DNA of 64,000 bases from an uncultured Bacilli bacterium (GTDB lineage: Bacteria > Bacillota_I > Bacilli_A > RF39 > UBA660). The position numbers were made by a program, and so were the translations under genes. Positions 9,229-17,341 of this stretch are shown in pieces; the first letter of the stretch is position 1; every line of letters begins with the position of its first letter. The notes beneath the pieces are model-generated. The model did not search any database. It saw nothing but the letters and a program-made list of their open reading frames with translations, and was not told the DNA's origin. The stretch lies in NCBI GenBank assembly GCA_934096015.1, contig CAKOLD010000001.1, positions 32,628-96,627 on the forward strand, read 5' to 3'.

Positions 9229-10139
9229 ACAAACAATTCATCATTATATGTCGTCGGCATAAGAATTTCAAAATCATTAATAATAGAAACAGTATAATTT
9301 AACTTAGATCTATCCAATTTTTCACCATCTATACACCAACTTTTATCTGGATAATTAGCAAATTTTAATTTAATTTTATCAGTTTTATAAAATTCCAATC
9401 CAGAAACTTTATTAATATCATTTGTAGTTAATAATTTTAAAGTCCTAATAATATCAATTCTATTTCTAAAATTGCATAATAACACTTCAAATTCATTATC
9501 ATCCAGTTTAACATCTTTATAAAAATTATTTATTCCAGCTATTCTGTTAGCATTACTAATTAACATAAAAGAATAATAACCAGTTTTTTCAATTCCATTA
9601 ATTTCATAAGTTAAATTATATAATTTTACCGGTTTAAAAAAATCTTTTATACCCTCTATTAAATAAGCCAAATAGCCAATTTTCTTTTTTAAATATCTTG
9701 GAGTTTCATAAGCAACGGTTACAAATTTTCCCAATCCTGCAACATATACAAATGGTCTATCATTTATAGAACATATATCAATTTTTTTAACTTCACCGTT
9801 TAAAGCAAGGAGTAAATTTTTTTGGAAATTTTTTGTATAACCAAACATTTTTCCTACATCATTAGTAGTTCCAACGGGAATGTGGCATACAATTAATCTA
9901 TCTTTTCTAAGCAAATTACCTGTTACAACTTCATTAAAAGTTCCATCTCCACCTATAGAAAAAACAACATCAACTTTATCTAAGTGACTTACTATTTCCT
10001 TAGCATGGCCAGCATATTTAGTAGGAATAAATTTTGGTAAATAATTAAATTTACTCAAATATTTTTTACAAAGTTTTAAATTATCTTTATTTAAGGTGTG
10101 TCCGCTATTAGGGTTGTATATGACTACACATGTTTTCAT
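9210..10139 (-). CDS. Diacylglycerol/lipid kinase family protein (DgkB/YegS type)
   Basis: This family phosphorylates diacylglycerol or related lipids at the membrane, returning diacylglycerol from lipoteichoic acid synthesis to phospholipid. The protein (309 residues from the chosen start) has the N-terminal VVIYNPNSGH motif, the ATP-binding SIGGDGTFNEV (about 70) and HIPVGTTNDVGKMFGY (about 100), then a C-terminal beta-rich domain with WCIDGEKLD. The ATG at 10139 follows GTGGTGATA; an ATG 30 bases upstream lacks a ribosome site. Its 3' end abuts the YfhO-like gene. The exact lipid substrate is inferred from family only. Confidence 0.88.
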   Translation of the reverse strand: MKTCVVIYNPNSGHTLNKDNLKLCKKYLSKFNYLPKFIPTKYAGHAKEIVSHLDKVDVVFSIGGDGTFNEVVTGNLLRKDRLIVCHIPVGTTNDVGKMFGYTKNFQKNLLLALNGEVKKIDICSINDRPFVYVAGLGKFVTVAYETPRYLKKKIGYLAYLIEGIKDFFKPVKLYNLTYEINGIEKTGYYSFMLISNANRIAGINNFYKDVKLDDNEFEVLLCNFRNRIDIIRTLKLLTTNDINKVSGLEFYKTDKIKLKFANYPDKSWCIDGEKLDRSKLNYTVSIINDFEILMPTTYNDELFVKKEGN

Positions 10140-10155
10140 TTGTATCACCACGTAA

Positions 10156-10184
10156 ATTATAAATTTCATTTTTTAATAAGTCAA
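10156..10184 (-). promoter_or_regulatory. Promoter of the lipid kinase gene
   Basis: On the minus strand TTGACT is followed after 17 bases by TATAAT, about 17 bases before the ATG at 10139. Confidence 0.75.
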
Positions 10185-10252
10185 ACATTTTCGGTTAATA
10201 GCCGTAATCTTTTTATTTGCAAAACATAAAATGTAAAGAAGGGAGTAAATCA

Positions 10253-11362
10253 TTGAATAATTGTGATATAAGAAAAAATCCATCATGTTGTAATAATTTT
10301 CCTAATCCTCAAATAGGACCTACGGGACCTACAGGGCCTTTTGGACCAACAGGTCCTCAAGGTATTCAAGGCATTCAAGGTATTCCAGGAGAAACTGGAC
10401 CTACGGGACCTCAAGGTATTCAAGGAATCCAGGGTATTCAAGGTATTCCGGGAGCTGTTGGAGCAACAGGACCTACGGGACCAACGGGACCTCAAGGAAC
10501 TGCTGGAACTCAAGGAGTTACTGGTCCGACTGGACCTCAGGGAGAAACAGGACCTACGGGACCAACGGGACCTCAAGGAACTGCTGGAACTCAAGGAGCT
10601 ACTGGTCCGACTGGACCTCAGGGAGAAACAGGACCAACGGGGCCAACAGGTCCTCAAGGAATAACCGGAACTCAAGGAGTCACCGGTCCGACTGGGCCTA
10701 CGGGGCCAACGGGCCCAACAGGCCCTGCTGGAACTGCAGATACCATAAGTATAGGAAATGTAGAAACTGGAGACGCAGGAACTGCAGCACAAATAACAGA
10801 CACTGGAAGTGGAACTAATCACATTTTAAATTTTGTGATTCCTAAAGGCACTACTGAAACTACACAACGTAATGCCTACCTGGTTACATTTAATGAAAAC
10901 AATCAAAATCCAATAGATGTATTAAGCAACAACAAAATTCCACTTACAAAAAAAGAAATAGATATAACAAATATAGTAACTCTAGACCCAACAGATAATA
11001 CAATTCAATTTAATGTTCCGGGGTACTATCAAATCAATTTTACTGCTTTTGCATATGCAAGTGATAATGGAAGAGATTTTGATCAAACAAAAGATTTTGT
11101 ATCTATCGGATTAAGAACGGCTGGTACAGACGACATATATGTTGGTGCTAGTAAATGGACAAATTCAACAATAGCCACTGAAATAACGGGCCAAGGAATA
11201 ATTTCAGTACCAGATATTTCTACTCCATTTGAATTAGTAAACTTAAGCCCTAGTACTATTCACTTAACAAGTCCAGATATGAATTATATTAAATCAAGTT
11301 CATATTTTACAAACCCACTAGTAACTATTACAATTGAATACTTAGGAAGACAAAATATATAA
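10253..11362 (+). CDS. Collagen-like Gly-X-Y repeat protein with C-terminal globular domain
   Basis: The protein is related in layout to BclA and other bacterial collagen-like surface or spore proteins. From the chosen TTG start (GAAGGGAG lies 7 bases upstream; an earlier TTG at 10217 has no site) it is 369 residues. A short Cys-rich leader has C4, C12 and C13. About 46 Gly-X-Y triplets follow, mostly GPT, GPQ and GIQ (residues ~22-160), and then a ~205-residue beta-rich end resembling C1q/TNF-like trimerising domains. There is no signal peptide or LPXTG anchor, which fits a spore-coat or exosporium protein better than a wall-anchored one. The repeat is GC-rich against its surroundings. A glycosyltransferase follows. 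Confidence 0.88.
   Translation: MNNCDIRKNPSCCNNFPNPQIGPTGPTGPFGPTGPQGIQGIQGIPGETGPTGPQGIQGIQGIQGIPGAVGATGPTGPTGPQGTAGTQGVTGPTGPQGETGPTGPTGPQGTAGTQGATGPTGPQGETGPTGPTGPQGITGTQGVTGPTGPTGPTGPTGPAGTADTISIGNVETGDAGTAAQITDTGSGTNHILNFVIPKGTTETTQRNAYLVTFNENNQNPIDVLSNNKIPLTKKEIDITNIVTLDPTDNTIQFNVPGYYQINFTAFAYASDNGRDFDQTKDFVSIGLRTAGTDDIYVGASKWTNSTIATEITGQGIISVPDISTPFELVNLSPSTIHLTSPDMNYIKSSSYFTNPLVTITIEYLGRQNI
10469..10711 (+). repeat. 81-bp tandem repeat, three copies, in the collagen-like gene
   Basis: Units start at 10469, 10550 and 10631, exactly 81 bases (27 residues) apart, each beginning with GGACC and coding [10 protein letters not shown] followed by a GT-rich segment. The first two units are nearly identical and the third diverges towards its end. 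Such repeats change length by slippage or recombination. Confidence 0.85.
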
Positions 11363-11385
11363 AAGAGTTTTTAACTCTTTTTTAA
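11361..11385 (+). terminator. Terminator of the collagen-like gene
   Basis: AAAAGAGTT/AACTCTTTT with a three-base loop and T tail begins right at the stop codon. The downstream glycosyltransferase may therefore be expressed only by read-through or from a promoter I do not see. Confidence 0.75.
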
Positions 11386-11406
11386 AATAAAGAAAGGAAA
11401 TTTTAA

Positions 11407-12477
11407 ATGAAAATATGTGTTTACGCCATCGCTAAAAATGAAGAACAATTTGTTGATAGATGGTACAACTCAATGAAGGAAGCAGATGAAATATATGTAC
11501 TTGATACAGGTTCCACAGATAATACGGTTAAATTATTAAAAGATAAAGGAGTAATTGTAAAAATTAAAGAAATAAATCCTTGGAGATTCGATACTGCCAG
11601 AATTGAATCTTTAAAAATGGTTCCTGAAAATACCGATTTATGTGTATGTACTGATTTAGATGAAATATTTCGTCCTGGTTGGAGAAAAGAATTAGAAAAA
11701 TTGTACACAGGAAAAACAAGAGTAAGATATAATTACAATTGGAGTTTAAAAAATAATAAACCATTAGTAAATTTTTATTTAGATAACATTCATGTAAGAA
11801 AAGGATATACATGGACTCACCCAGTTCACGAGGTATTAACAAACACGGCCGACAATGAAACATTTGACACAATTCCAACTATAATATTAGATCATTACCC
11901 TGATTCAAAAAAATCAAGAAAATCATATTTAAAATTACTTGAATTATCCGTTAAAGAAGATCCTGAAGATGACAGAAATATGCATTACTTGGGAAGAGAA
12001 TACATGTATTATCAAAAATATGATAAATGTATTAAAACTTTAAAAAAACATTTAAACCTTGAAAGTTCTAAGTGGAAAGATGAAAGAAGTGCTTCGATGA
12101 GATTTATTGCTAGAAGTTATATAGCTAAAAATAAAAACAATCTAGCTATAAAATGGTACCAAAAAGCAATCAACGAAACACCATACTTAAGAGAGCCATT
12201 AATTGAACTAGCAATGTTATATTATAATGAAAAAAAATATTATGAGATGCTAGATCTACTAATCAAAGCCAAAACAATTAAAAATAAAAACAAAACTTAT
12301 ATTAATGAACCATTTGCTTGGGATTCCACTTTAGATGATTTATTAAGTCTAGCATATTATTACTTAGGACTATATGAAGAAAGCATTTTTTATATAAATA
12401 AAGCCTTAAAAATCGATCCTAATAATGAAAGACTTAAAGAAAATAAAAAAATATTTTTAAACTCTCAAAATCAATAA
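11407..12477 (+). CDS. Family 2 glycosyltransferase with TPR tail
   Basis: The N-terminal ~220 residues are a GT-A fold glycosyltransferase: CVYAIAKNEEQF, LDTGSTDNTV (nucleotide-binding region, about residue 37) and CTDLDEIFRPGW (the D-x-D metal site, about 78). After this come helical repeats resembling TPRs (about 190-350), e.g. RSYIAKNKNNLAIKWYQKAI. The architecture resembles SPBc2-type SunS and other protein glycosyltransferases. AGAAAGGAAA precedes the ATG. Position directly after a Thr-rich collagen-like gene suggests it glycosylates Thr in the GPT repeats, as in Bacillus BclA systems; that is inference from context. Confidence 0.87.
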   Translation: MKICVYAIAKNEEQFVDRWYNSMKEADEIYVLDTGSTDNTVKLLKDKGVIVKIKEINPWRFDTARIESLKMVPENTDLCVCTDLDEIFRPGWRKELEKLYTGKTRVRYNYNWSLKNNKPLVNFYLDNIHVRKGYTWTHPVHEVLTNTADNETFDTIPTIILDHYPDSKKSRKSYLKLLELSVKEDPEDDRNMHYLGREYMYYQKYDKCIKTLKKHLNLESSKWKDERSASMRFIARSYIAKNKNNLAIKWYQKAINETPYLREPLIELAMLYYNEKKYYEMLDLLIKAKTIKNKNKTYINEPFAWDSTLDDLLSLAYYYLGLYEESIFYINKALKIDPNNERLKENKKIFLNSQNQ

Positions 12478-12504
12478 TTTATTATTACTTACAACCGTAT
12501 TATT

Positions 12505-12537
12505 AAAAAAGTAGATTCAAAGTTTCTGCTTTTTTTA
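12505..12537 (+). terminator. Terminator of the glycosyltransferase gene
   Basis: The stem AAAAAGTAGA/TTCTGCTTTTT (one G-U pair) is followed by T. The rest of 12478-12633 is AT-rich with no gene that I can see. Confidence 0.55.
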
Positions 12538-12633
12538 TTTATAAATAATAATTTTTTAGTAGCATATTAAAAATATTTTTAACATAAAATACAAAGTAAT
12601 AACATATTTCTTCAATCATTTAAAGTATTTGAA

Positions 12634-12662
12634 TTGACAAAAATAACATCTTAGTGTAAAAT
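12634..12662 (+). promoter_or_regulatory. Promoter of tRNA-Cys
   Basis: TTGACA, 17 bases, TAAAAT, ending about 26 bases before the tRNA 5' end. Confidence 0.85.
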
Positions 12663-12687
12663 TAATTTACATGGATTAATTAGAAAT

Positions 12688-12762
12688 GGGTCTATAGCCA
12701 AGTGGTAAGGCATGGGACTGCAACTCCCTGATTCGTTGGTTCAAATCCGACTAGGCCCTCCA
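12688..12762 (+). tRNA. tRNA-Cys (GCA)
   Basis: A 75-base cloverleaf with acceptor GGGTCTA/TAGGCCC (one U-G pair), anticodon GCA in loop CTGCAAC, T-loop GGTTCAAATCC, U73 discriminator (the tRNA-Cys identity base) and an encoded CCA. One anticodon-stem pair (27-43) is a T-T mismatch. Confidence 0.94.
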
Positions 12763-12772
12763 TAAATAAATT

Positions 12773-12797
12773 AAACTCGAATACTCGAGTTTTTTTT
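12773..12797 (+). terminator. Terminator of tRNA-Cys
   Basis: AAACTCGA/TCGAGTTT with a four-base loop followed by a T tract. Confidence 0.85.
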
Positions 12798-12820
12798 ATT
12801 ATTATAAATTATAGTAAAAT

Positions 12821-12841
12821 AAAAAACCCTAAGAGGGGTTA
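12821..12841 (-). terminator. Terminator of the 528-residue membrane protein gene
   Basis: The stem AACCC/GGGTT with loop CTCTTA is followed on the minus strand by TTTTTT, overlapping the stop codon. Confidence 0.65.
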
Positions 12842-14425
12842 TTTTAATTTATAAACATATTTTACATTTCTAGTATTAATTACAAACTCAACTGATTCAG
12901 CATTTTCTAATTCTTTAGGAATTTCAATTAATAAAACATTTTGAGATTCTAAATTTTTTCTTACTGAAACATTAATGCTTTTACTTTTACCATCGATATA
13001 ATAAAATAAAGAAATAAATTTATTAAAAAACTGTTCTGAATTTTGAATATAATTATAAATTGAACTGTTTTGGTCAATTGAAAAATTATATTCAATTTTT
13101 AATAATGTATTTTTTATGTTGTCATCTGCATTAATAACACCTGTTTTTTGTGAACAATTATCTGAAATACACACTTCATAATTATATTCATAAAAACTTA
13201 CAAGATCATAATTTAAAAGACTAAAATCAGTACTTCCAAACTGTTCTTCTAAAACTCCTAAAGAACTACCAAGATTAACATTAATAATATCTTTATCTTT
13301 ATCAAGTTTTTCTGGACTTAAATTAATATTAATATATTTTGCTTTATTTGTTTTATTATCAACAGAATCATAAATTTTTAATTTTAAACCAGACAAAGAT
13401 TTATTAATATCTAATTCATACACTAATATAAAATAATAATCATCTTGATTATTTAATAAATTACCTTCGTAAGTTTTTCCTAAATCACTAAAATCTGAAC
13501 TTTTAGGATTAAAAGGATAATAGTAATTTTCTCCATCGGTTAATCGAAACTTTTTAGTATCGAACAAAACACTTTCATAATTAATATTTTTAATTTTTAA
13601 ATCTACTACTATATACTTTTTATCATTATTAATAATATTACCAAAAACATTTTTTTCAGTCACATAAGATTTATTAACAGTAATTAAATAGTTCCCAGCA
13701 GAAACAGAAGTTTTCTCTCCATAATTATTATTTACAAATTTGTAATTCACAAAAAAATATATTACAAAAAAAATCGGAATTGCCACAATAATGGCTGTAA
13801 GCAAAAATTTATTTTCATAATAATAATATTTAAATTCTCTAGCTTTTTTTCTAAAAAATCGTATATATTTATATAAATTATTAGTTACTTCTAATTCAAC
13901 TTCTTCACTGTCTCCTTCGTTTATTTCTAAATCTTTAATATCTTTAGAAAAATTAAACTGTTTTACATTAAATCCAATAGCTCTAAGAATAGAAACTATT
14001 AAAAAATAATATTGTGGCAATGGTAATAAAAAGGAAATATCTCTATATGCTCTTAAAGATTCATTAGTCATAGAGGTTTCTTCCACTATAGATAATGCTG
14101 ATTTTGCAAAAAACAAATAGAACATAAACACTAAAAAATATAATATCAAAAATATATAAAATTTTCTTGGCTTATTCTTATTTTTCATCAATATCCAAAT
14201 AAATAAACCAAACAGTATAATAACAATTATAAATAAATAGATTAATCCTGGAATATATTTACCACTAAGTCCTAAAGTATTTGCTGTTTGATTTTGAGCA
14301 AGATTATTAAATAATTTTGTTAATAGATAAGATTTATAAACTACATAAATTATTAAAACACTTAATATTAAATGAAATAATTTAAAATGTTTAATCATAA
14401 AAGCATAAGGCTTTTTAAATACCAT
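12839..14425 (-). CDS. Unrecognised membrane protein with extracytoplasmic beta-rich domain
   Basis: I do not recognise a named family. The 528 residues hold hydrophobic helices at about 14-34, 56-80, 88-108, 128-150 and 208-230; the loop after the fourth is acidic (DLEINEGDSEEVELEV) and followed by a basic helix. The C-terminal ~300 residues should lie outside the cell. Their first half (GNYLITVNKSYVTEK, KYIVVDLKIKNINYES) resembles the immunoglobulin-like DUF4352 type of domain; the rest is rich in Asn, Ser and Tyr. TAGGTGA precedes the ATG. A LysM protein gene lies upstream on the same strand, so a wall-proximal role is possible. Confidence 0.75.
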   Translation of the reverse strand: MVFKKPYAFMIKHFKLFHLILSVLIIYVVYKSYLLTKLFNNLAQNQTANTLGLSGKYIPGLIYLFIIVIILFGLFIWILMKNKNKPRKFYIFLILYFLVFMFYLFFAKSALSIVEETSMTNESLRAYRDISFLLPLPQYYFLIVSILRAIGFNVKQFNFSKDIKDLEINEGDSEEVELEVTNNLYKYIRFFRKKAREFKYYYYENKFLLTAIIVAIPIFFVIYFFVNYKFVNNNYGEKTSVSAGNYLITVNKSYVTEKNVFGNIINNDKKYIVVDLKIKNINYESVLFDTKKFRLTDGENYYYPFNPKSSDFSDLGKTYEGNLLNNQDDYYFILVYELDINKSLSGLKLKIYDSVDNKTNKAKYININLSPEKLDKDKDIINVNLGSSLGVLEEQFGSTDFSLLNYDLVSFYEYNYEVCISDNCSQKTGVINADDNIKNTLLKIEYNFSIDQNSSIYNYIQNSEQFFNKFISLFYYIDGKSKSINVSVRKNLESQNVLLIEIPKELENAESVEFVINTRNVKYVYKLK

Positions 14426-14479
14426 ATATATTCACCTACTATATACTTAGTATATAACAAAAAAAAAGAAAAATATATA

Positions 14480-14824
14480 CTAATTTTTCTTAACTAAAAG
14501 CTGTCCATCTAAAAGATAAATAACTCTATTATCATTTAATAATTGGGAAACCGAACTATCAAAAGTATTAGCAACAGTATCTAAAGTATCACCAGATTTT
14601 GTTAAGTAATAACTAAAACCACTTTTAGGTATCATTAATACTTGACCAGGATATATATAATCTGTCAAATTAAGTCCATTTAAAGCTGATAATAACTCTG
14701 GATTTATATTGTATTTTTTTGAAATCTGATACAAATTATCTCCAGATTTTATTGTGTAATATTCGTAATATTCATTTTCCAATCTATTATCTTTCTCTCC
14801 ATTTATATTAAAAGTATTATACAT
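14480..14824 (-). CDS. Small protein with two LysM domains
   Basis: LysM domains bind the GlcNAc backbone of peptidoglycan. The 114 residues contain one clear LysM (about 21-66: YTIKSGDNLYQISKKYNINP through YPGQVLMIP) and a second (about 71-113: YYLTKSGDTLDTVANTF through GQLLVKK). No signal peptide is visible, which in spore formers often marks spore-associated LysM proteins such as SafA-type coat proteins; an adapter in the cytoplasm or mother cell is the inference. AGGAGTGA precedes the ATG. No catalytic domain is attached. Confidence 0.85.
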   Translation of the reverse strand: MYNTFNINGEKDNRLENEYYEYYTIKSGDNLYQISKKYNINPELLSALNGLNLTDYIYPGQVLMIPKSGFSYYLTKSGDTLDTVANTFDSSVSQLLNDNRVIYLLDGQLLVKKN

Positions 14825-14869
14825 TTAAATCACTCCTAATATAAAATATGGTATTTTTTTCAAAGTGTT

Positions 14870-14917
14870 AAAAAAAATATGTTAATTAATCTTGATGATT
14901 AACAACATATTTTTTCT
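14870..14917 (-). terminator. Terminator of the thioredoxin-like/PH gene pair
   Basis: A long inverted repeat AAAATATGTT/AACATATTTT with inner GTTAAT/ATTAAC pairs and a T tract on the minus strand overlaps the end of the PH-domain gene. Confidence 0.6.
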
Positions 14918-15326
14918 TTTCTTCAATCATAAATTTAGTAACAGTTTTTTGAATTTCCGGTAAGGATTTTTTAGAAACATTTGATAAATAAATAACTTCT
15001 TTTACTGTATCAATTGTAACTGAACCCCATAATAACCCAGATATAATTTGTAAATCATTAAATAAATCTGGAGTTATAGAATTCACTGAATAACCAACTA
15101 ACAAATGTTTCTGAGCAACTACCAATCTTTCACTGGTTAAAACCACAACAAATGTATTAAAAAATCCAAAATGATTGTTATCCTTTTGACCACCAAAAGC
15201 ATACAAAACTTCCTCATTATCATGTAAATTTGCCTCAATTACTTTTGCATGTGCAGGCAAACGCCACATTACAGTAAAAGGATATTTTTTCTTATATTCA
15301 TTTAATTTATTTAACACAATTGCCAA
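14886..15326 (-). CDS. YokE-like PH-domain protein
   Basis: The pattern EEVLYAFGGQK...TFVVVLTSERLVVAQ...LLWGSVTIDT resembles the bacterial PH domain bPH_3 of YokE-like proteins, a beta sandwich of uncertain ligand. It is soluble and about 146 residues. The start is set at a TTG (15326) because TAGGTGA lies 5 bases upstream; a GTG at 15333 sits inside that site. The gene follows the thioredoxin-like gene by 9 bases, so the two are probably co-transcribed. The function is unknown; the family assignment is moderately sure. Confidence 0.72.
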   Translation of the reverse strand: MAIVLNKLNEYKKKYPFTVMWRLPAHAKVIEANLHDNEEVLYAFGGQKDNNHFGFFNTFVVVLTSERLVVAQKHLLVGYSVNSITPDLFNDLQIISGLLWGSVTIDTVKEVIYLSNVSKKSLPEIQKTVTKFMIEEKKKYVVNHQD

Positions 15327-15335
15327 ACTACTCAC

Positions 15336-16166
15336 CTACTTTATTAAATCATGACTTTGTAATTTTGTAATTAGAGAAGATCTGTCTGTATAACCACTTA
15401 TACAATCAATTGTCTTACCCTTTTGCGTTATTATAGTTAATGGAGTTCCAAAACCATCAGATAACAATGACTCTTTTCCTGAAGAATTACATTGAGCAGG
15501 AATTTTTAATCCAAGATCCATTATCTTCTTATATTCAGAAGCATCATAACTATCAGAATCAAAATAATAAATATCTAAATTATATTTTTCTGCAACTGCA
15601 TTGTAAACTGGTTTAAATATATTACAATAATAACATGTATCTCTACCAAAAACAGCAACAGTAATATTTTTACTCTTGACTAACTTACTATATTCATCAG
15701 CTGTATTTAAAACTTTATAAGATTTATTATCATCATTAAAAGTTGCATTATAGTATGCATCAACAGAATTTATCAAAGTTTTTTCTTTAGAATCTTCAGC
15801 TAAAACTTTTTGATTATCTCCTGCTACTAAAAATACATATCCATTATCAGTACCAATTTTGTTTAATTCTTCTTTAGTTAAATCTGAACTACTTATACTG
15901 TAAATACTATAATCTGAAGCATAGTCACTCTTAATACCTTTTTTTTCAACATTTTTTAAAGTACTTGCTACATCCTGTTTAAAAGAATCATTATCCAAAT
16001 CTCCAACATATACTAATGCATTTTCTCCATTCTTAACAATATCTAAATACTTATCGTAAGTAATTTTTTCAATTTTTACTGAACCAAAATAATCAATCAT
16101 TATTGGTAACATTACAATCAAAACAATTACTAATACAATAATCCATGTTTTACTCTTGTTTTTCAT
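15336..16166 (-). CDS. Membrane-anchored thioredoxin-like protein with CYYC motif
   Basis: A 276-residue protein with one N-terminal hydrophobic helix (about 8-27), then two thioredoxin-like regions. The first (about 35-130) lacks cysteines. The second (about 150-270) has FGRDTCYYCNIF, a CxxC redox site, then KYNLDIYYFD and the cis-Pro region GFGTPLTII typical of thioredoxins. The layout resembles bacteriocin-transport accessory proteins and extracytoplasmic thioredoxins. The active site should face outside the cell, implying oxidation, reduction or isomerisation of exported disulfides. AAGGAGG precedes the ATG. The next gene encodes the PH-domain protein. Confidence 0.82.
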   Translation of the reverse strand: MKNKSKTWIIVLVIVLIVMLPIMIDYFGSVKIEKITYDKYLDIVKNGENALVYVGDLDNDSFKQDVASTLKNVEKKGIKSDYASDYSIYSISSSDLTKEELNKIGTDNGYVFLVAGDNQKVLAEDSKEKTLINSVDAYYNATFNDDNKSYKVLNTADEYSKLVKSKNITVAVFGRDTCYYCNIFKPVYNAVAEKYNLDIYYFDSDSYDASEYKKIMDLGLKIPAQCNSSGKESLLSDGFGTPLTIITQKGKTIDCISGYTDRSSLITKLQSHDLIK

Positions 16167-16361
16167 TTATATAACCTCCTTATTTACATTTTAAACTTTT
16201 TTTTATAAATAATCAACAATTTATAAAGCTTTTTTCAGAATAAAAAAGTAAACGTTTTATTAGCGAATAAAATACTATTCACATTACTTCATTTACTTTC
16301 TTTACTAATCATCTAAAATAAAATGTTATATATATTCGAAATCTCGAGTTAAATATCAATT

Positions 16362-16714
16362 TGGTGGAGCCGAGCGGAATCGAACCGCTGTCCAAAATAA
16401 CTTCAAAATAACGTCTACAGGTTTAGTTAGAATTAAAATTTCATTAATAAAAAAGTATCTAACAAACTATTTATTAACTAAGTTTATAAATTATTCATTT
16501 TTTAATCTAAACAAATTAAAAAATATATCTTGTATATATGAACCAAATATTAATCTACAAGAAAACCAATATTCAGCGCCAAAATTGCTAAATTAAGCAA
16601 ATGCTAAGGCAGTATTATAATTATTGTCAGTTAATTTAAACTGTGCTACTTAGGATTAGCTACCACCTGCAATTAAATCAAAACATTATTCTGTCGAAAC
16701 CAATAAACGGCCCC
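16362..16714 (-). ncRNA. ssrA: tmRNA (ssrA)
   Basis: tmRNA frees stalled ribosomes and tags their products for proteolysis. On the minus strand the 5' end GGGGCCG pairs with the 3' GGCTCC before an encoded CCA. The 3' T-arm GCGGTTCGATTCCGC and the 5' TTGGTTTCGACAG are diagnostic. The tag frame reads from a GCA resume codon (16644-16646, preceded by TAAGTA) to TAA at 16593-16595: AQFKLTDNNYNTALAFA, ending in a hydrophobic ClpXP-type degron. About 353 bases, within the normal range. Confidence 0.95.
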
Positions 16715-16723
16715 ATGCACAAA

Positions 16724-16752
16724 ATTCTAGCACAATAACTATTTTTATTCAA
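16724..16752 (-). promoter_or_regulatory. Promoter of ssrA
   Basis: On the minus strand TTGAAT, 17 bases, TAGAAT, ending 10 bases before the tmRNA 5' end. The -35 overlaps the divIC stop codon. Confidence 0.8.
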
Positions 16753-17038
16753 CTATCTTAATAATATACTCCCCATCTTTTGAATATAAATACTTTTCTC
16801 TGGCATATTTTGCAATATAATCTGGATCTTGAAGCTTACTTACTTCTTTTTCAAGTAGATCTTTTTTCTCCACTAAAGCAGCATATTTATTCTCTAATTC
16901 TTTTTTTTCTTTATACTTATCTAAAATTTTTCCCCAATAAATAATTGTAACATAACCACTATAAATTAAAAAAGCACAAAAAGCCAAGAATAATAAAGAC
17001 ATTCTTCTAATAGCACCTTTGTTAGTTCTTTTTTTCAT
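16745..17038 (-). CDS. divIC: Septum formation initiator DivIC/FtsB family
   Basis: DivIC pairs with FtsL in the divisome at midcell. The 97-residue protein has a basic N-terminus (MKKRTNKGAIRR), one membrane helix (about 13-33) and a coiled coil (about 35-70, LENKYAALVEKKDLLEKEV), then the family end motif DPDYIAKYAREKYLYSKDGE. The ATG at 17038 is chosen because it gives the standard N-terminus and GAGGAG lies upstream; an ATG 36 bases earlier has no site. It follows yabP-yabQ, the arrangement seen in Bacillus and clostridia. Confidence 0.93.
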   Translation of the reverse strand: MKKRTNKGAIRRMSLLFLAFCAFLIYSGYVTIIYWGKILDKYKEKKELENKYAALVEKKDLLEKEVSKLQDPDYIAKYAREKYLYSKDGEYIIKIVE

Positions 17039-17086
17039 AATCCTATGCTCCTCATTATTATGATAATAACACAATAATTATAATAT

Positions 17087-17341
17087 TCAATTATTTTTGT
17101 TGAATTTTACAGAAAATTTTACATAAGATTCTCCAAATACAAAACCTATTATTAACAAAATTTTATTATAAATATGAATATCAGCATAATTAAATTTATA
17201 AAAACAAAAAACAAATAATAAAGTAATTACCAAAAAATAACCAATTTTTAAAAAAATTTTTTTTCTTCTCAGAAGACGATATATTATTCCGCAAACAAGG
17301 CCATAAAAAAATGAAAATAATAAATAAGCAAATTGCGTCAT
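17087..17341 (-). CDS. yabQ: Short YabQ-like spore cortex biosynthesis membrane protein
   Basis: YabQ is needed for spore cortex formation and sits in the outer forespore membrane. This 84-residue version has three hydrophobic segments and the family-like pattern FFYGLVCGIIYRLLRRKK and KFNYADIHIYNKILLIIGF. It is much shorter than B. subtilis YabQ (~210 residues), lacking the C-terminal part. Its ATG overlaps the yabP stop by one base (TAATG), and divIC follows, which is the main support for the name. Confidence 0.78.
   Translation of the reverse strand: MTQFAYLLFSFFYGLVCGIIYRLLRRKKIFLKIGYFLVITLLFVFCFYKFNYADIHIYNKILLIIGFVFGESYVKFSVKFNKNN

Noticed and set aside
10221..10236. CATAAAATG before the collagen-like gene as a sigma-K or sigma-E -10
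   Set aside because: It would start transcription inside or after the ribosome site and has no matching -35.
10341..10664. A 107-residue frame inside the collagen repeats on the plus strand
   Set aside because: It is a shifted reading of the same 81-bp repeats with no ribosome site.
10469..10711. The periodic repeat as a CRISPR array
   Set aside because: The units are contiguous without spacers and code collagen triplets.
10283..10822. A 179-residue open frame antisense to the collagen repeats
   Set aside because: It is a by-product of the periodic Gly-X-Y codons; its product is a Ser/Arg/Cys repeat with no start signal.
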